Source: a bacterium (GTDB taxonomy: Bacteria; Bacillota; Clostridia; Oscillospirales; Oscillospiraceae). Taken from it: a DNA stretch of 34,416 bases. Below, piece by piece: positions 1 to 7,560 of this stretch; the stretch's first letter is position 1; each line of letters opens with the position of its first letter. The position numbers and the translations under genes were made by a program. The DNA is taken from NCBI GenBank assembly GCA_029009095.1, contig JAQXJT010000016.1:1-34416 (forward strand). Reading direction: 5' to 3'. The notes under the pieces were generated by a model. That model was not told the DNA's origin. It saw nothing but the letters and a program-made list of their open reading frames with translations, and did no database searches.

Positions 1-1
1 T

Positions 2-277
2 AACGGAAATCCTAATGAGTTTATAGATAGAATATATACATGTCAGGACACAGTCTTTGTCTACCGAGGCGTCAAATATTGGTTTCAAGGATACATGCCT
101 GATGACAGCACTGTACATATGGAAGTTTTTCAAGTTGATCCCGAAAAAGACGGGTACATATGGGAATATGACGGAAAAACCATTGAAGAATGTCACGAAG
201 CATTTCTTGGAGCTCCAATCTTTGATGGGAAAACTTTTTGGGATGCAGAACAAGATATAGAGTGGGTTGATGACTAA
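2..277 (+). CDS. Hypothetical protein, 5'-truncated by window edge
   Basis: The reading frame is open from base 2 to a stop at 275-277, so at least 91 residues are visible and the true start lies outside the window. The visible part is acidic and aromatic-rich, with no signal peptide or membrane segment, and ends in EWVDD. I do not recognise a family. It resembles the small cytoplasmic proteins often found as orphan genes or immunity proteins in toxin cassettes, but that is only an impression. It lies 52 bp before the next small gene in the same orientation, in AT-rich DNA that contrasts with the GC-rich DNA beyond the tRNA. An in-frame ATG at 95 exists, but it has no good ribosome site and the homogeneous frame continues upstream. 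Confidence 0.6.
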   Translation, partial: NGNPNEFIDRIYTCQDTVFVYRGVKYWFQGYMPDDSTVHMEVFQVDPEKDGYIWEYDGKTIEECHEAFLGAPIFDGKTFWDAEQDIEWVDD

Positions 278-329
278 AGGAGTATAAATATTGTTTCTGC
301 TTATCCGGTAGCATATTAAGGAGGAAAAT

Positions 330-596
330 ATGTATACAGTTAAAATTGTTCACGAATATATCCATGGTCCGATATGGGTTTATGGGCCGGATGGAATATC
401 AGTATGGGAATATCCATTGATACACAACGATACTGTTTTAGCAAAGTTGAACGAGCAAGCAGCAGATATGTATGATGGATACTTCGAATTCGACTCACGC
501 GATGTCCCATATAACCAAAAGACGAAAAGCCGGCAGCAAAAGCTGTCGGCTTTTTGGCACGCCCGGCGCGATTCGAACGCGCGGCCTTTCGCTTAG
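330..596 (+). pseudogene. Small hypothetical gene, 3' end apparently lost at the tRNA-Arg junction
   Basis: A good ribosome site (AAGGAGG, 5 nt before the ATG) starts a frame of 88 codons. The first ~63 residues look like a genuine small cytoplasmic protein, rich in Tyr, Asp and Glu. From about base 520 the frame simply reads through the intrinsic terminator (525-554) and the antisense of the tRNA-Arg gene, stopping inside it at 594-596. The last ~25 residues are therefore tRNA and terminator sequence, and the native C-terminus is missing. This fits a deletion or an insertion junction immediately downstream of the tRNA. No family is recognised. An alternative is that the gene is functional with a recruited tail. 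Confidence 0.55.
525..554 (-). terminator. Rho-independent terminator of tRNA-Arg
   Basis: A 13-bp stem (525-537 with 542-554, one G-U pair) closes an AAAA loop and is followed on the minus strand by TTTTCG. It begins directly after the encoded CCA of the tRNA. The plus strand also has a T-run, so it may work in both directions. Confidence 0.85.
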
Positions 597-631
597 GAGG
601 CGAACGCTCTATCCTGCTGAGCTACGGGCGC
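555..631 (-). tRNA. tRNA-Arg (anticodon CCT)
   Basis: Read on the minus strand, this gives a full cloverleaf of 77 nt. The acceptor is GCGCCCG pairing with CGGGCGT, closing with a G-U first pair. The D-arm is GCTC...GAGC. The anticodon loop CTCCTAA has CCT in the centre, and the T-arm carries TTCGAAT. The discriminator is G and CCA is encoded. AT-rich DNA of different character starts just beyond its terminator, so its 3' side may have been an integration hotspot. Confidence 0.95.
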
Positions 632-641
632 ACAGGGTGGC

Positions 642-667
642 TTACGGGGCGGAGACACGCCCCGTAA
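642..667 (-). other. Perfect 10-bp hairpin in the tRNA-Arg leader
   Basis: TTACGGGGCG (642-651) and CGCCCCGTAA (658-667) pair perfectly around GAGACA. The hairpin lies between the tRNA promoter and the mature tRNA 5' end, so it would form in the precursor leader. No T-run follows it on the minus strand, so it is not an obvious terminator of queT. Confidence 0.6.
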
Positions 668-675
668 ACCAAGGC

Positions 676-705
676 ATTATAACATCAGATACTGGGTGAA
701 GTCAA
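676..705 (-). promoter_or_regulatory. Promoter of tRNA-Arg
   Basis: On the minus strand TTGACT (700-705) and a perfect TATAAT (676-681) are 18 bp apart. The -35 lies inside the 3' end of queT. The expected transcript start is about 38 nt upstream of the mature tRNA. Confidence 0.7.
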
Positions 706-1197
706 GCCTCTTTCTATTTTCCTGTCCGCGCCGGTGCGGCGGAGAGCCGAGAGGAACAGCAGTCCCAGCACGCCCACGGAGATCACCTCGCCCGCCCCCA
801 CGGTCAGCATCATATAGGGGATGGCTTCGTCGATGTGGTAGGCGTAGGCGAGCACCAGCGGAACGATGATCACATTGCTGAGGATGGGGGGCAGGGCGGC
901 CAGCGCGGGATGGCGGCGGCGCAGGGCGTAGGTACCCAGCGCGCCCAGCAGCGTGGCCAGCGAGCCGAAAACAACATCCCAGAGGATGCACCCGGAGAGG
1001 ACATTGGCCAGCAGACAGCCGATGGTCAGGCCGGGGATGGCCGCGGGAGTGAGGATGGGCAGCAGGCACAACGCCTCAGAAAAACGCACCTGAACGGCCC
1101 CGGAGGACAGTCCCAGCGCCGTGCTGACCAAGGTCAGCACCACATAGAGAGCGGCGATGAGCCCACTTTGGGCGAGGATCTTGCTTTGTCTGGACAT
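685..1197 (-). CDS. queT: Queuosine precursor ECF transporter S component QueT
   Basis: 170 residues, the usual size for the QueT family. It is predicted to be the substrate-binding membrane subunit of an energy-coupling-factor transporter that imports a queuosine precursor (preQ0/preQ1 or queuine-like base). The sequence is nearly all hydrophobic segments, starting with a short basic stretch and a first helix around residues 10-30 (IAALYVVLTLVS). It contains the family-typical VRFSEALCLLPIL and GCLLANVLSG stretches. Start ATG at 1197 has an AGGAG site. The assignment is strengthened by the preQ1-type riboswitch directly upstream, which would repress the gene when preQ1 is plentiful. The shared EcfA/EcfT module is not in this window. 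Confidence 0.92.
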   Translation of the reverse strand: MSRQSKILAQSGLIAALYVVLTLVSTALGLSSGAVQVRFSEALCLLPILTPAAIPGLTIGCLLANVLSGCILWDVVFGSLATLLGALGTYALRRRHPALAALPPILSNVIIVPLVLAYAYHIDEAIPYMMLTVGAGEVISVGVLGLLFLSALRRTGADRKIERGLTSPSI

Positions 1198-1205
1198 GTT
1201 TCTTT

Positions 1206-1248
1206 CTCCTTTAGTTTTGTTTTAGGTGAGGAAGGTCTCGAACTCACC
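1206..1248 (-). promoter_or_regulatory. preQ1-I riboswitch in the queT leader
   Basis: On the minus strand a 6-bp stem GGTGAG/CTCACC (1243-1248 with 1225-1230) encloses a loop starting TTCGAGACC. It is followed by an A-rich tail, TAAAACAAAACTAAAGGAG, ending in the ribosome site. This is the layout of the class I preQ1 aptamer. The tail resembles the known Thermoanaerobacter aptamer (AACAAAACAAGG), and the loop CCTT can pair with AAGG of the ribosome site. Ligand binding would therefore hide the Shine-Dalgarno, meaning translational control. Confidence 0.85.
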
Positions 1249-1257
1249 GTTTATTTC

Positions 1258-1279
1258 AAAAAGGCCCGGAGGCCCCTTT
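1258..1279 (-). terminator. Probable terminator after the first binding-protein gene
   Basis: On the minus strand AAAGG...CCTTT closes an imperfect GC-rich hairpin followed by a run of five T, 10 bp after the stop codon at 1290 and just before the queT riboswitch. Confidence 0.55.
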
Positions 1280-1289
1280 GATCTGCGCT

Positions 1290-2522
1290 TCACGCCGTGG
1301 GCGTCAGGGCCGTGTCGGCGGCGCGGCGGGCCACCTGGGCCTTCTCAAAGCGGAAGGTGCCCGTAAAGGTGTCCGCGTGCTTGAGATAGAGGTCGGAACG
1401 CTGCACATCACCCACCGAATCGAAGGCCAGGTCCCCGGTGACGCCGTGGACGCTCACGCCGCCCACCGCCGCGGACACGGCGGCCGGTTCGGTGGAGTTG
1501 GCGGCCTCGATGGCGGCCACGGCCATCATGTAGGCGTCGTAGGCCAGGGCGGAGGCGCTGTGCACCGTGTCGTCTCCCCCATTCGCCTCGATACGCCGCT
1601 CATCGGCGTTGAGCCAGTCCTGGAAGCCCTGGGTAAAGGCCAGCGTCTCCTCGTTCCGGTCCGTGGGGAAAATGGAGGCGCAGGAAACATACATATAGGT
1701 CTCCCTGGCGGCCTCCGCGATGGCCGGAGTGTCCCAGTTCACATCCCCCAGCACACTGAAGCGCACATCGCTGGCGGCGCACTCGCCGATGAGCTGAGCG
1801 CCCTTCCGGGGCGGGATGGGGGCGAAGAGCACATCCGCCTTGTTCGTCACCGCGCCGTAGAGGTAGTCGGCGAAGTTATTGAGAGATGTGGAATAGGTGT
1901 TGTAGAGGATGGTGGTCACCGTGGTGATGACGCTGCCGCCCAGAGCCTGAAACTCCTTGATGAAGGCGTTGCACATAGCCCTGTCGTAGTCCCGGTCGGT
2001 CTGGGCCAGGCAGTAGGCCACCCGCGCCCCGTATTCATAGGCGTAGTCCGCCAGCAGCATGGCCTGATACTCGTCGGTATAGCACACCCGATAGTAATTG
2101 GCGTGGCCGGTAGTCACCGTGGGATCGGTGCAGGTGATGCCGATGACGGAGATGCCCGCCTCCTCCAGCGCGGGAGCCGCCACGCTGCACTCCGAGGAGC
2201 CGTAGGTGCCCAGGGCGATGCTCACGCCCTCCTCCGCCAGCGCCCGGGCCGCGTACACCGAGCCGTCGATCCGGGAGCGGGTATCCTTTTCTACCAGTTC
2301 AACCGTATGGGGCACGCCGTTCACCACCGCCGACTGCCGGACGGTGCGGGCGTACTCCACCCCCAGACGCTCCCAGTTGCCATAGAGCGCCTGATCGCCG
2401 CTCATTGGCTCAAACAGGCCGATCTTCACAGTATGATCGACGACCTCTTCTTTCTTCCCGCAGCCGGCGAGACAGGAGAAAAGCATCGCCGCGCACAGCA
2501 GCAGGGCCCATGTTCTCTTCAT
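1290..2522 (-). CDS. Branched-chain amino acid-type ABC transporter substrate-binding lipoprotein (copy 1)
   Basis: 410 residues from ATG 2522, which has a GGGAGG site 7 nt upstream; an upstream in-frame start at 2549 lacks one. The N-terminus is a lipoprotein signal (MKRTWALLL..., lipobox LAGC with Cys21), then the mature type I periplasmic-binding fold (Peripla_BP_6/LivJ class), starting VKIGLFEPMSGD. It would capture a ligand, probably a hydrophobic amino acid or amide, outside the membrane and hand it to LivHM. It is a paralogue of the protein at 6355-7533: both share ANGGDDTV-type and YDAY motifs near the C-terminal third. It has its own promoter and sits beyond the livF terminator, so its expression can differ from that of the core transporter. 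Ligand is unknown. Confidence 0.9.
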   Translation of the reverse strand: MKRTWALLLCAAMLFSCLAGCGKKEEVVDHTVKIGLFEPMSGDQALYGNWERLGVEYARTVRQSAVVNGVPHTVELVEKDTRSRIDGSVYAARALAEEGVSIALGTYGSSECSVAAPALEEAGISVIGITCTDPTVTTGHANYYRVCYTDEYQAMLLADYAYEYGARVAYCLAQTDRDYDRAMCNAFIKEFQALGGSVITTVTTILYNTYSTSLNNFADYLYGAVTNKADVLFAPIPPRKGAQLIGECAASDVRFSVLGDVNWDTPAIAEAARETYMYVSCASIFPTDRNEETLAFTQGFQDWLNADERRIEANGGDDTVHSASALAYDAYMMAVAAIEAANSTEPAAVSAAVGGVSVHGVTGDLAFDSVGDVQRSDLYLKHADTFTGTFRFEKAQVARRAADTALTPTA

Positions 2523-2568
2523 ATCGTTTCCTCCCTGTAGCGCTCCCACGGAGATATTTTGCCCTGGT

Positions 2569-2597
2569 ATTATACAACACTTTTTCCCGTTTTACAA
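2569..2597 (-). promoter_or_regulatory. Promoter of binding-protein gene copy 1
   Basis: Minus-strand TTGTAA (2592-2597) and a perfect TATAAT (2569-2574), 17 bp apart, 47 bp upstream of the start codon at 2522. Confidence 0.8.
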
Positions 2598-2625
2598 GCC
2601 CGGAGCACGGCCTCCCCCCTGACGC

Positions 2626-2666
2626 AAAAAGCTGCCGGTGGGCAAAGGGCCCCTCCGGCAGCTTTT
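2626..2666 (-). terminator. Terminator of the liv operon
   Basis: A long stem (AAAAGCTGCCGG with CCGGCAGCTTTT) with a GGG/CCC inner pairing lies 30 bp after the livF stop. T-runs occur on both sides. It separates livF from the binding-protein gene downstream. Confidence 0.85.
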
Positions 2667-2695
2667 CCATATTCTTTTCGTTGCCCGGAGGGAAC

Positions 2696-3406
2696 TCAGG
2701 TGCCCAGGTAGGCCGCCTTGACGCCCTCGTTTTGCAGCAGCTCCGCGCCGCTGCCCGAGAGGGTGATGTGGCCCGTCTCCATGACATAGGCGCTGTCGGC
2801 GATCTTCAGGGCCATGTTGGCGTTCTGCTCAATGAGCAAAATGGTCACGCCCTGGCGGTTGATGGTCTTGATAATGGAGAAGATGTCCTTGACCACCAGC
2901 GGAGCCAGGCCCAGAGAGGGTTCGTCCATCATCATGAGCTTGGGCCGGGACATGAGCGCCCTGCCCACGGCCAGCATCTGCTGCTCGCCGCCGGAAAGGG
3001 TGCCGCCGGGCTGCCAGGAGCGCTCCTTCAGCCGGGGGAAGAGTTCATAGACCCAGGCAAGGTCGGAGTTGATGTCGTCGCCGCGGAGGTATGCGCCCAC
3101 CTTGAGATTTTCCAGCACGGTGAGGTCGGGGAAGATCCGACGCCCCTCGGGCACCAGCGTGACGCCCTTTTTCACAATGGTGGTGGGGTCGCGCCCGGTG
3201 ATGTTGTCGCCCCGGAAGATGATGCTGCCGCCGGCGGCCTTCTCCAGCCCCGCGATGGCGCGGAGGGTGGAGCTTTTGCCCGCGCCGTTGGCGCCGATCA
3301 GCGTGACGATCTCGCCCTCATGCACGTCCAGCGACACGCCCTTGACGGCCTCTATGCCGCCGTAGCGCACCTGCAAATTCTCGATATGCAGAATACTCTC
3401 GTTCAT
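2696..3406 (-). CDS. livF: Branched-chain amino acid-type ABC transporter ATP-binding protein LivF
   Basis: 236 residues, normal for LivF. It is the second ATPase of the LIV/HAAT transporter, working with LivG on the cytoplasmic face of LivHM. Visible motifs are Walker A GANGAGKS (38-45), the family-typical VPEGRRIFPDLTV (~85-97), signature LSGGEQQ (137-143), Walker B LMMMDEPSLGLAP (~157-169) and the switch His region LLIEQNA. The start ATG at 3406 overlaps the livG stop as ATGA, indicating translational coupling. An open frame continues upstream but lies inside livG. It is the last gene of the operon, followed by a strong terminator. Confidence 0.95.
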   Translation of the reverse strand: MNESILHIENLQVRYGGIEAVKGVSLDVHEGEIVTLIGANGAGKSSTLRAIAGLEKAAGGSIIFRGDNITGRDPTTIVKKGVTLVPEGRRIFPDLTVLENLKVGAYLRGDDINSDLAWVYELFPRLKERSWQPGGTLSGGEQQMLAVGRALMSRPKLMMMDEPSLGLAPLVVKDIFSIIKTINRQGVTILLIEQNANMALKIADSAYVMETGHITLSGSGAELLQNEGVKAAYLGT

Positions 3407-4248
3407 TCCTCGCTCACCCCCAGATAGGCCTCGATGACTCTCGGGTTGCTCTTGATCTCCGCCGGGCTGCCCTCGGCGATCAGCTTGCCGAAGTCCACCA
3501 CATAGATACGGTCGCAAAAGCGCATGACCAGATCCATGTGATGCTCGATCATAAAGATGGTCAGATCGTGCTTTTTCTTGATCTCCACGATGAACTCGCC
3601 CAGCTCCAGCGTCTCCTGGGGGTTCATACCCGCGGCGGGTTCGTCCAGCAGCAGGAGCTGCGGCTCCGTGGCCAGCGCCCGGGCGATCTCCAGCCGGCGC
3701 TGCAGGCCGTAGGGAAGCGACACGGCCAGATCGTCCCGGTACTGCGCCAGACCCTGCTCCTCCAGCAGAGCCATGGTCTCCTCCCGCATCCGCCGCTCCT
3801 CTCCGGCGCTCAGCCGGAAGGTGGCGGTGAACACATTCTGTTTGGCGCGCATGTGCTTGGCGGTCAGCACATTCTCAAAGACCGTCATGCTCTTCCAGAG
3901 GCGGATGTTCTGGAAAGTCCGGGCGATGCCCAGCTTGGTGATGTGGTCGGGGGTGGGGTTCAGCACCCGCTGCCCCAGATACTTCTCCGAGTTGGCGCCC
4001 CGGTAGTTCTTTTTCATCTTGCCCCGGGGGTGGCTGATTACGATCGGCTCGCCGGAAAAGCTGATGCAGCCGTTGCTGGGCTGGTACACCCCGGTGATGC
4101 AGTTGAAAGCGGTGGTCTTGCCCGCGCCGTTGGGGCCGATGAGGGCCACCACCTCGCCCTTGTTCACCTCCAGGGAGAGGTTATCCACGGCCACCACGCC
4201 GCCGAACTGCATGGTCACGTCCTGAAGACGCAGGATGCTCTCGCTCAT
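3403..4248 (-). CDS. livG: Branched-chain amino acid-type ABC transporter ATP-binding protein LivG
   Basis: 281 residues, slightly longer than many LivG proteins because of an insertion around residues 60-105. Walker A is GPNGAGKT (38-45). The signature is the degenerate LPYGLQRRLEIARAL typical of LivG, in place of LSGGQ. Walker B is LLLLDEPAAGMNP and the switch region reads MIEHHMDLVM. It should form a heterodimer with LivF and power LivHM. Both ends overlap neighbours by ATGA (livM stop at 4245, livF start at 3406), the usual layout for coupled translation. Confidence 0.95.
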   Translation of the reverse strand: MSESILRLQDVTMQFGGVVAVDNLSLEVNKGEVVALIGPNGAGKTTAFNCITGVYQPSNGCISFSGEPIVISHPRGKMKKNYRGANSEKYLGQRVLNPTPDHITKLGIARTFQNIRLWKSMTVFENVLTAKHMRAKQNVFTATFRLSAGEERRMREETMALLEEQGLAQYRDDLAVSLPYGLQRRLEIARALATEPQLLLLDEPAAGMNPQETLELGEFIVEIKKKHDLTIFMIEHHMDLVMRFCDRIYVVDFGKLIAEGSPAEIKSNPRVIEAYLGVSEE

Positions 4249-5375
4249 GCCTCCCCGCCTCCTTTCGCCGCGTCCTTACCCCTGCGGCGGAGCTTTTCCC
4301 ATCGTTTTCGTATTCGCTTCACGCTGAACTCCCTGTCGCCCATGAGACCACGGGAGAAGAAGAGCACGATGACCATGATGACCACGGAGAACACCACCTT
4401 GCGGAAGCCGCTTCGGAGGATATTCAGTCCGAGGATGTTGTTGGAAGCGTCGTCCAGGAAGCGGAGCCACCACTCGTTGCAGGCGATGAAGAGGAAGGAG
4501 CCGATGCAGGAGCCGGTGATGGAGCCGATGCCGCCGATGACCACGATGAGCAAAATCTCATAGGTCATGGAGGTCTTGAAGGGGGCGGCTTTCACCGTGA
4601 ACTGGTACATGGCCAGCAGCGCGCCGGAGATACCGGCGAAGAAGGAGCTGATGACAAAGCTCAGTTCCTTATAGTGGAAGAGGTTGATGCCCATGGCCTC
4701 GGCCGCGGTCTCGTCGTCCCGGATGGCCTTGAAAGCCCGGCCGTAGGAGGAGTTGATGAGCAGCACGATCACCGCGATACACCCGCCCGAGAGCAAAAAG
4801 ACAAAGAATGTGGGCGGGATCTTCACCTGGGTAAAGGGGAAGTAGACATGGTTGAGGTCAATGAAGCCCGAGAGGATGTTGGCGCCGTTGGTCAGGGGGC
4901 CCAGGGCGTCCCACTGGAACATGGCGCGTATGATCTCCGCGAAGCCCAGCGTGGCGATGCCCAGATAGTCGCTCTTGAGGCGCAGCACAGGGATGCCGAT
5001 CAGGGCGGCCATCAGCGCCGCCACCAGCCCGGCCATGAGCAGTCCGGGGATCATGCCCGTCTGGAAGTGGACGATGCAGTCGTAGTACTTATACACCGAA
5101 TCGCCCATCTTCAGCTCCACGGGCATGGTGAGGATGGCGTATGTATAGGCGCCCATGAGCATGAAGCCCGCCTGGCCCAGCGAGAACAGCCCCGTAAAGC
5201 CGTTGAGCAGGTTCATGGATACGGCGGCCAGGGAATAGACCGCGCTCTTTTTGAGAATGGAAAAGAGCATATGCGTGGGAGGAACCACCATTTCCACCAC
5301 CAGCAGCAGCACATAGAAGCCCGCCAGCAGCCCCATGGCGATCCAGGAATCCCGCTTTTCTTCTTTTGTTTTCAT
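4245..5375 (-). CDS. livM: Branched-chain amino acid-type ABC transporter permease LivM
   Basis: 376 residues from ATG 5375, chosen because AGGAGG lies 9 nt upstream; the frame is open further upstream but runs into livH. It starts with a short charged cytoplasmic stretch (KTKEEKRDS), then about ten hydrophobic segments. The LivM hallmark GLFSLGQAGFMLMGAY is at ~55-70. The cytoplasmic coupling region for the ATPases reads RAFKAIRDDETAAEAMGIN. The C-terminus is a basic tail (KRIRKRWEKLRRRGK). It pairs with LivH to form the channel. Confidence 0.94.
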   Translation of the reverse strand: MKTKEEKRDSWIAMGLLAGFYVLLLVVEMVVPPTHMLFSILKKSAVYSLAAVSMNLLNGFTGLFSLGQAGFMLMGAYTYAILTMPVELKMGDSVYKYYDCIVHFQTGMIPGLLMAGLVAALMAALIGIPVLRLKSDYLGIATLGFAEIIRAMFQWDALGPLTNGANILSGFIDLNHVYFPFTQVKIPPTFFVFLLSGGCIAVIVLLINSSYGRAFKAIRDDETAAEAMGINLFHYKELSFVISSFFAGISGALLAMYQFTVKAAPFKTSMTYEILLIVVIGGIGSITGSCIGSFLFIACNEWWLRFLDDASNNILGLNILRSGFRKVVFSVVIMVIVLFFSRGLMGDREFSVKRIRKRWEKLRRRGKDAAKGGGEA

Positions 5376-5391
5376 CCTGTTTCGCCTCCTC

Positions 5392-6276
5392 TCAGACCTT
5401 GTCGGTGGCCTTCTCGCCAAAAAGGCCGGTGGGTTTCACCAGCAGAATGACGATCAGCAGGGCAAAGGTGAAGGCATCGGAGAAGGTCGTCCAGCCCAGA
5501 CCCTTGATGATATTCTCGCAGATGCCGATGATGAACGCTCCGATCACCGCACCGGGAATGGAGCCGATGCCGCCGAACACCGCCGCCACGAAGCACTTCA
5601 GTCCGGGCATACCGCCGGAGGTGGGAGTCACGGAGGCGTAGTTGGAGAAGTACAGCAGACTACCCACGGCCGCCAGCAGGGAGCCGATGATGAAGGTGAC
5701 GGAGATAACGGAGTTGATCTTGATGCCCATGAGCTGGCTGGTCTCAAAATCCTTGGCCACAGCGCGCATGGCAAGGCCGATCTTGGTATAGCGGATGAAA
5801 AGCACCAGCACCACCACCAGCACCAGAGTGAGGATGGGGGTGATGAGCGTCACGCGCTTGGTGACGGCCCCCCACACCGTAATGGTGTCGGAGATCCAGG
5901 GAATGGCCGGGTAGACCTTGGCCAGACCGCCGGTGAAGTACAGCGCGCAGTTCTGGATCAGGTAGCTCACGCCGATGGCGCTGATCATGACGGACATACG
6001 CGGAGCACTGCGCAGCGGTTTATACGCCACGCGCTCAATGATAAAGCCCAGCAGCACGGTGGCCAGCAGCGTCAGCGGAATGGCCAGATAGAGCGGCAGC
6101 GTGGCGGAGAGGTAGACCATCATAAGACCGGCCGCCATGAAAACGTCGCCGTGGGCAAAGTTGATCAGGCGCAGTATGCCGTAAACCATGGTGTAGCCGA
6201 TGGCGATCAGGGCATACTGGCCGCCCACGGAGATGCCGGCCAACAGATAGGGCAGAGAGTTTTGCAGAAACTGCAT
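5392..6276 (-). CDS. livH: Branched-chain amino acid-type ABC transporter permease LivH
   Basis: 294 residues, the usual LivH length, with about eight membrane segments. The early stretch ALIAIGYTMVYGILRLINFAHGDVFMAAG (residues 22-50) is the family hallmark, and the coupling segment reads MRAVAKDFETSQLMGI. A GGGGGAATCACC-like leader precedes ATG 6276. It follows the major binding-protein gene across a 78-bp gap that contains a perfect hairpin, and precedes livM by 16 bp. The proteins of this cluster fit one five-component importer, but the actual substrate cannot be read from the sequence. Confidence 0.94.
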   Translation of the reverse strand: MQFLQNSLPYLLAGISVGGQYALIAIGYTMVYGILRLINFAHGDVFMAAGLMMVYLSATLPLYLAIPLTLLATVLLGFIIERVAYKPLRSAPRMSVMISAIGVSYLIQNCALYFTGGLAKVYPAIPWISDTITVWGAVTKRVTLITPILTLVLVVVLVLFIRYTKIGLAMRAVAKDFETSQLMGIKINSVISVTFIIGSLLAAVGSLLYFSNYASVTPTSGGMPGLKCFVAAVFGGIGSIPGAVIGAFIIGICENIIKGLGWTTFSDAFTFALLIVILLVKPTGLFGEKATDKV

Positions 6277-6306
6277 GGTGATTCCCCCTTGGTGTTTGTA
6301 TGGGAA

Positions 6307-6333
6307 AGCGGCGGGAGAAGGTCTCCCGCCGCT
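6307..6333 (-). terminator. Intercistronic hairpin between the binding-protein gene and livH
   Basis: A perfect 12-bp stem (6307-6318 with 6322-6333) has a 3-nt loop and is followed on the minus strand only by TTCCC. This looks like a leaky terminator or 3'-end stabiliser, giving more binding protein than permease mRNA, a common arrangement for ABC importers. Confidence 0.65.
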
Positions 6334-6354
6334 TGTGTTGCGATGTGTGACCGC

Positions 6355-7533
6355 TTACTCCACGGTGACAGGGGGCAGGGCCTCCCAGGTGCCGTCGGCG
6401 GTGTTGGCGTGCTTGACGTAGGCAGTGGTACGCACCGCGTCGCCGTTCACGGCGTCGAAAGCGATGGGGCCGGAGACGCCCTCAAAGGTGGTGCCCCACA
6501 TGGCCTCCATGACCTTGGCGGAATCGGGGGTGCCCGCGTTCTTGATGGCCTCGAGAGCCACGAAGTAGGCATCGTAACCCATGGCGCTCACAGCAGCCAC
6601 AGTGTCGTCGCCGCCGTTGTTGGCCAGGTAAGTAGCGTTCCCCTTGAGCCAGGTCTTGAAGCCGTTGTCGAACTCGGGCTTGGCGCCTTCGGGATAGAAG
6701 GTGGTGACGGTGATGTCCACATCCTTACCGGCAGCGGCCTGGAGGATGACGTTGGAGTCCCAGGTATCGCCGGCCAGCAGGGGGAAGTCCACGCCCTGGG
6801 CCACAGCCTGGTCGATGATCAGCTGGGCAGCCTCGGTGGAGACGGGGCTGAAGAAGACCTCGCAGCCCTCAGCCTTGGCCTTGGCCACATAGGAGGTAAA
6901 GTCCATGTTGCCGTCGGGGAACTCCTCGTGTACGACCTCGCCGCCGGCGGCCTCAAAGGCTTCGATGAAGTAGTTGACCAGACCGCCGGAGTAGTCGTCG
7001 CCCAGCTTGTTCAGGCAGTAAGCCTTGGTGACGCCCAGTTCACCGGCCGCGTAGTTGGCCAGAACGGTGCCCTGGAAGGGATCCAGGAAGCAGATACGGA
7101 AGTAATACTTGTTGCCCTCAGTCACGGCGGGGTTGGTGCAGGTGACGCCAATGACGGGGATGTTGGCAGCCTCGAAGGTGGGGCCGCCGGCACGGGCCAC
7201 GGAGGAGCCGTAGCTGCCGAGAACCACGGAGCAGCCGGCACCGACCAGCTCAGCCGCGGCGGAGGGAGCCTTATCATCCGCGGACTCGTTGTCCACGATC
7301 TTCAGCTCCACCTTGTACTCCTTGCCGCCGACTTCAACGGTAGGCTGCACGGAGTTGGCGTACTGGATGCCCAGGGTCTCCTGCTTACCGCCGGCGCCGT
7401 TATCGCCAGAGGCAGGCTCGAAAACACCAATGTAGATCACATCTTCCTTGGCCTCTGCTGCGCCGCCGCCGCAACCGGCGAACAATGCACAGAACAGTCC
7501 GAGGCACAGAAGCAGGGCAAGTGCTTTTTTCAT
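6355..7533 (-). CDS. Branched-chain amino acid-type ABC transporter substrate-binding lipoprotein (copy 2)
   Basis: 392 residues from ATG 7533, which has a GAGGAGAGG site upstream. It starts with a lipoprotein signal, MKKALALLLCLGLF, with lipobox FAGC (Cys21), then a Gly/Ala/Glu linker and a Peripla_BP_6 domain beginning VIYIGVFEPASGDNGAGGK. As first gene of the liv operon it is the likely primary receptor for LivHMGF. It shares the overall layout, GGDDTV and YDAY motifs with the other copy at 1290-2522. Codon use is strongly biased to C-ending codons, consistent with high expression. Confidence 0.93.
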   Translation of the reverse strand: MKKALALLLCLGLFCALFAGCGGGAAEAKEDVIYIGVFEPASGDNGAGGKQETLGIQYANSVQPTVEVGGKEYKVELKIVDNESADDKAPSAAAELVGAGCSVVLGSYGSSVARAGGPTFEAANIPVIGVTCTNPAVTEGNKYYFRICFLDPFQGTVLANYAAGELGVTKAYCLNKLGDDYSGGLVNYFIEAFEAAGGEVVHEEFPDGNMDFTSYVAKAKAEGCEVFFSPVSTEAAQLIIDQAVAQGVDFPLLAGDTWDSNVILQAAAGKDVDITVTTFYPEGAKPEFDNGFKTWLKGNATYLANNGGDDTVAAVSAMGYDAYFVALEAIKNAGTPDSAKVMEAMWGTTFEGVSGPIAFDAVNGDAVRTTAYVKHANTADGTWEALPPVTVE

Positions 7534-7560
7534 GATAACCTCTCCTCTTGTTCCAAATTT

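Noticed and set aside
1278-2540. Long plus-strand frame opposite the first binding-protein gene
   Set aside because: It mirrors a convincing lipoprotein gene with promoter and ribosome site; the frame itself has none.
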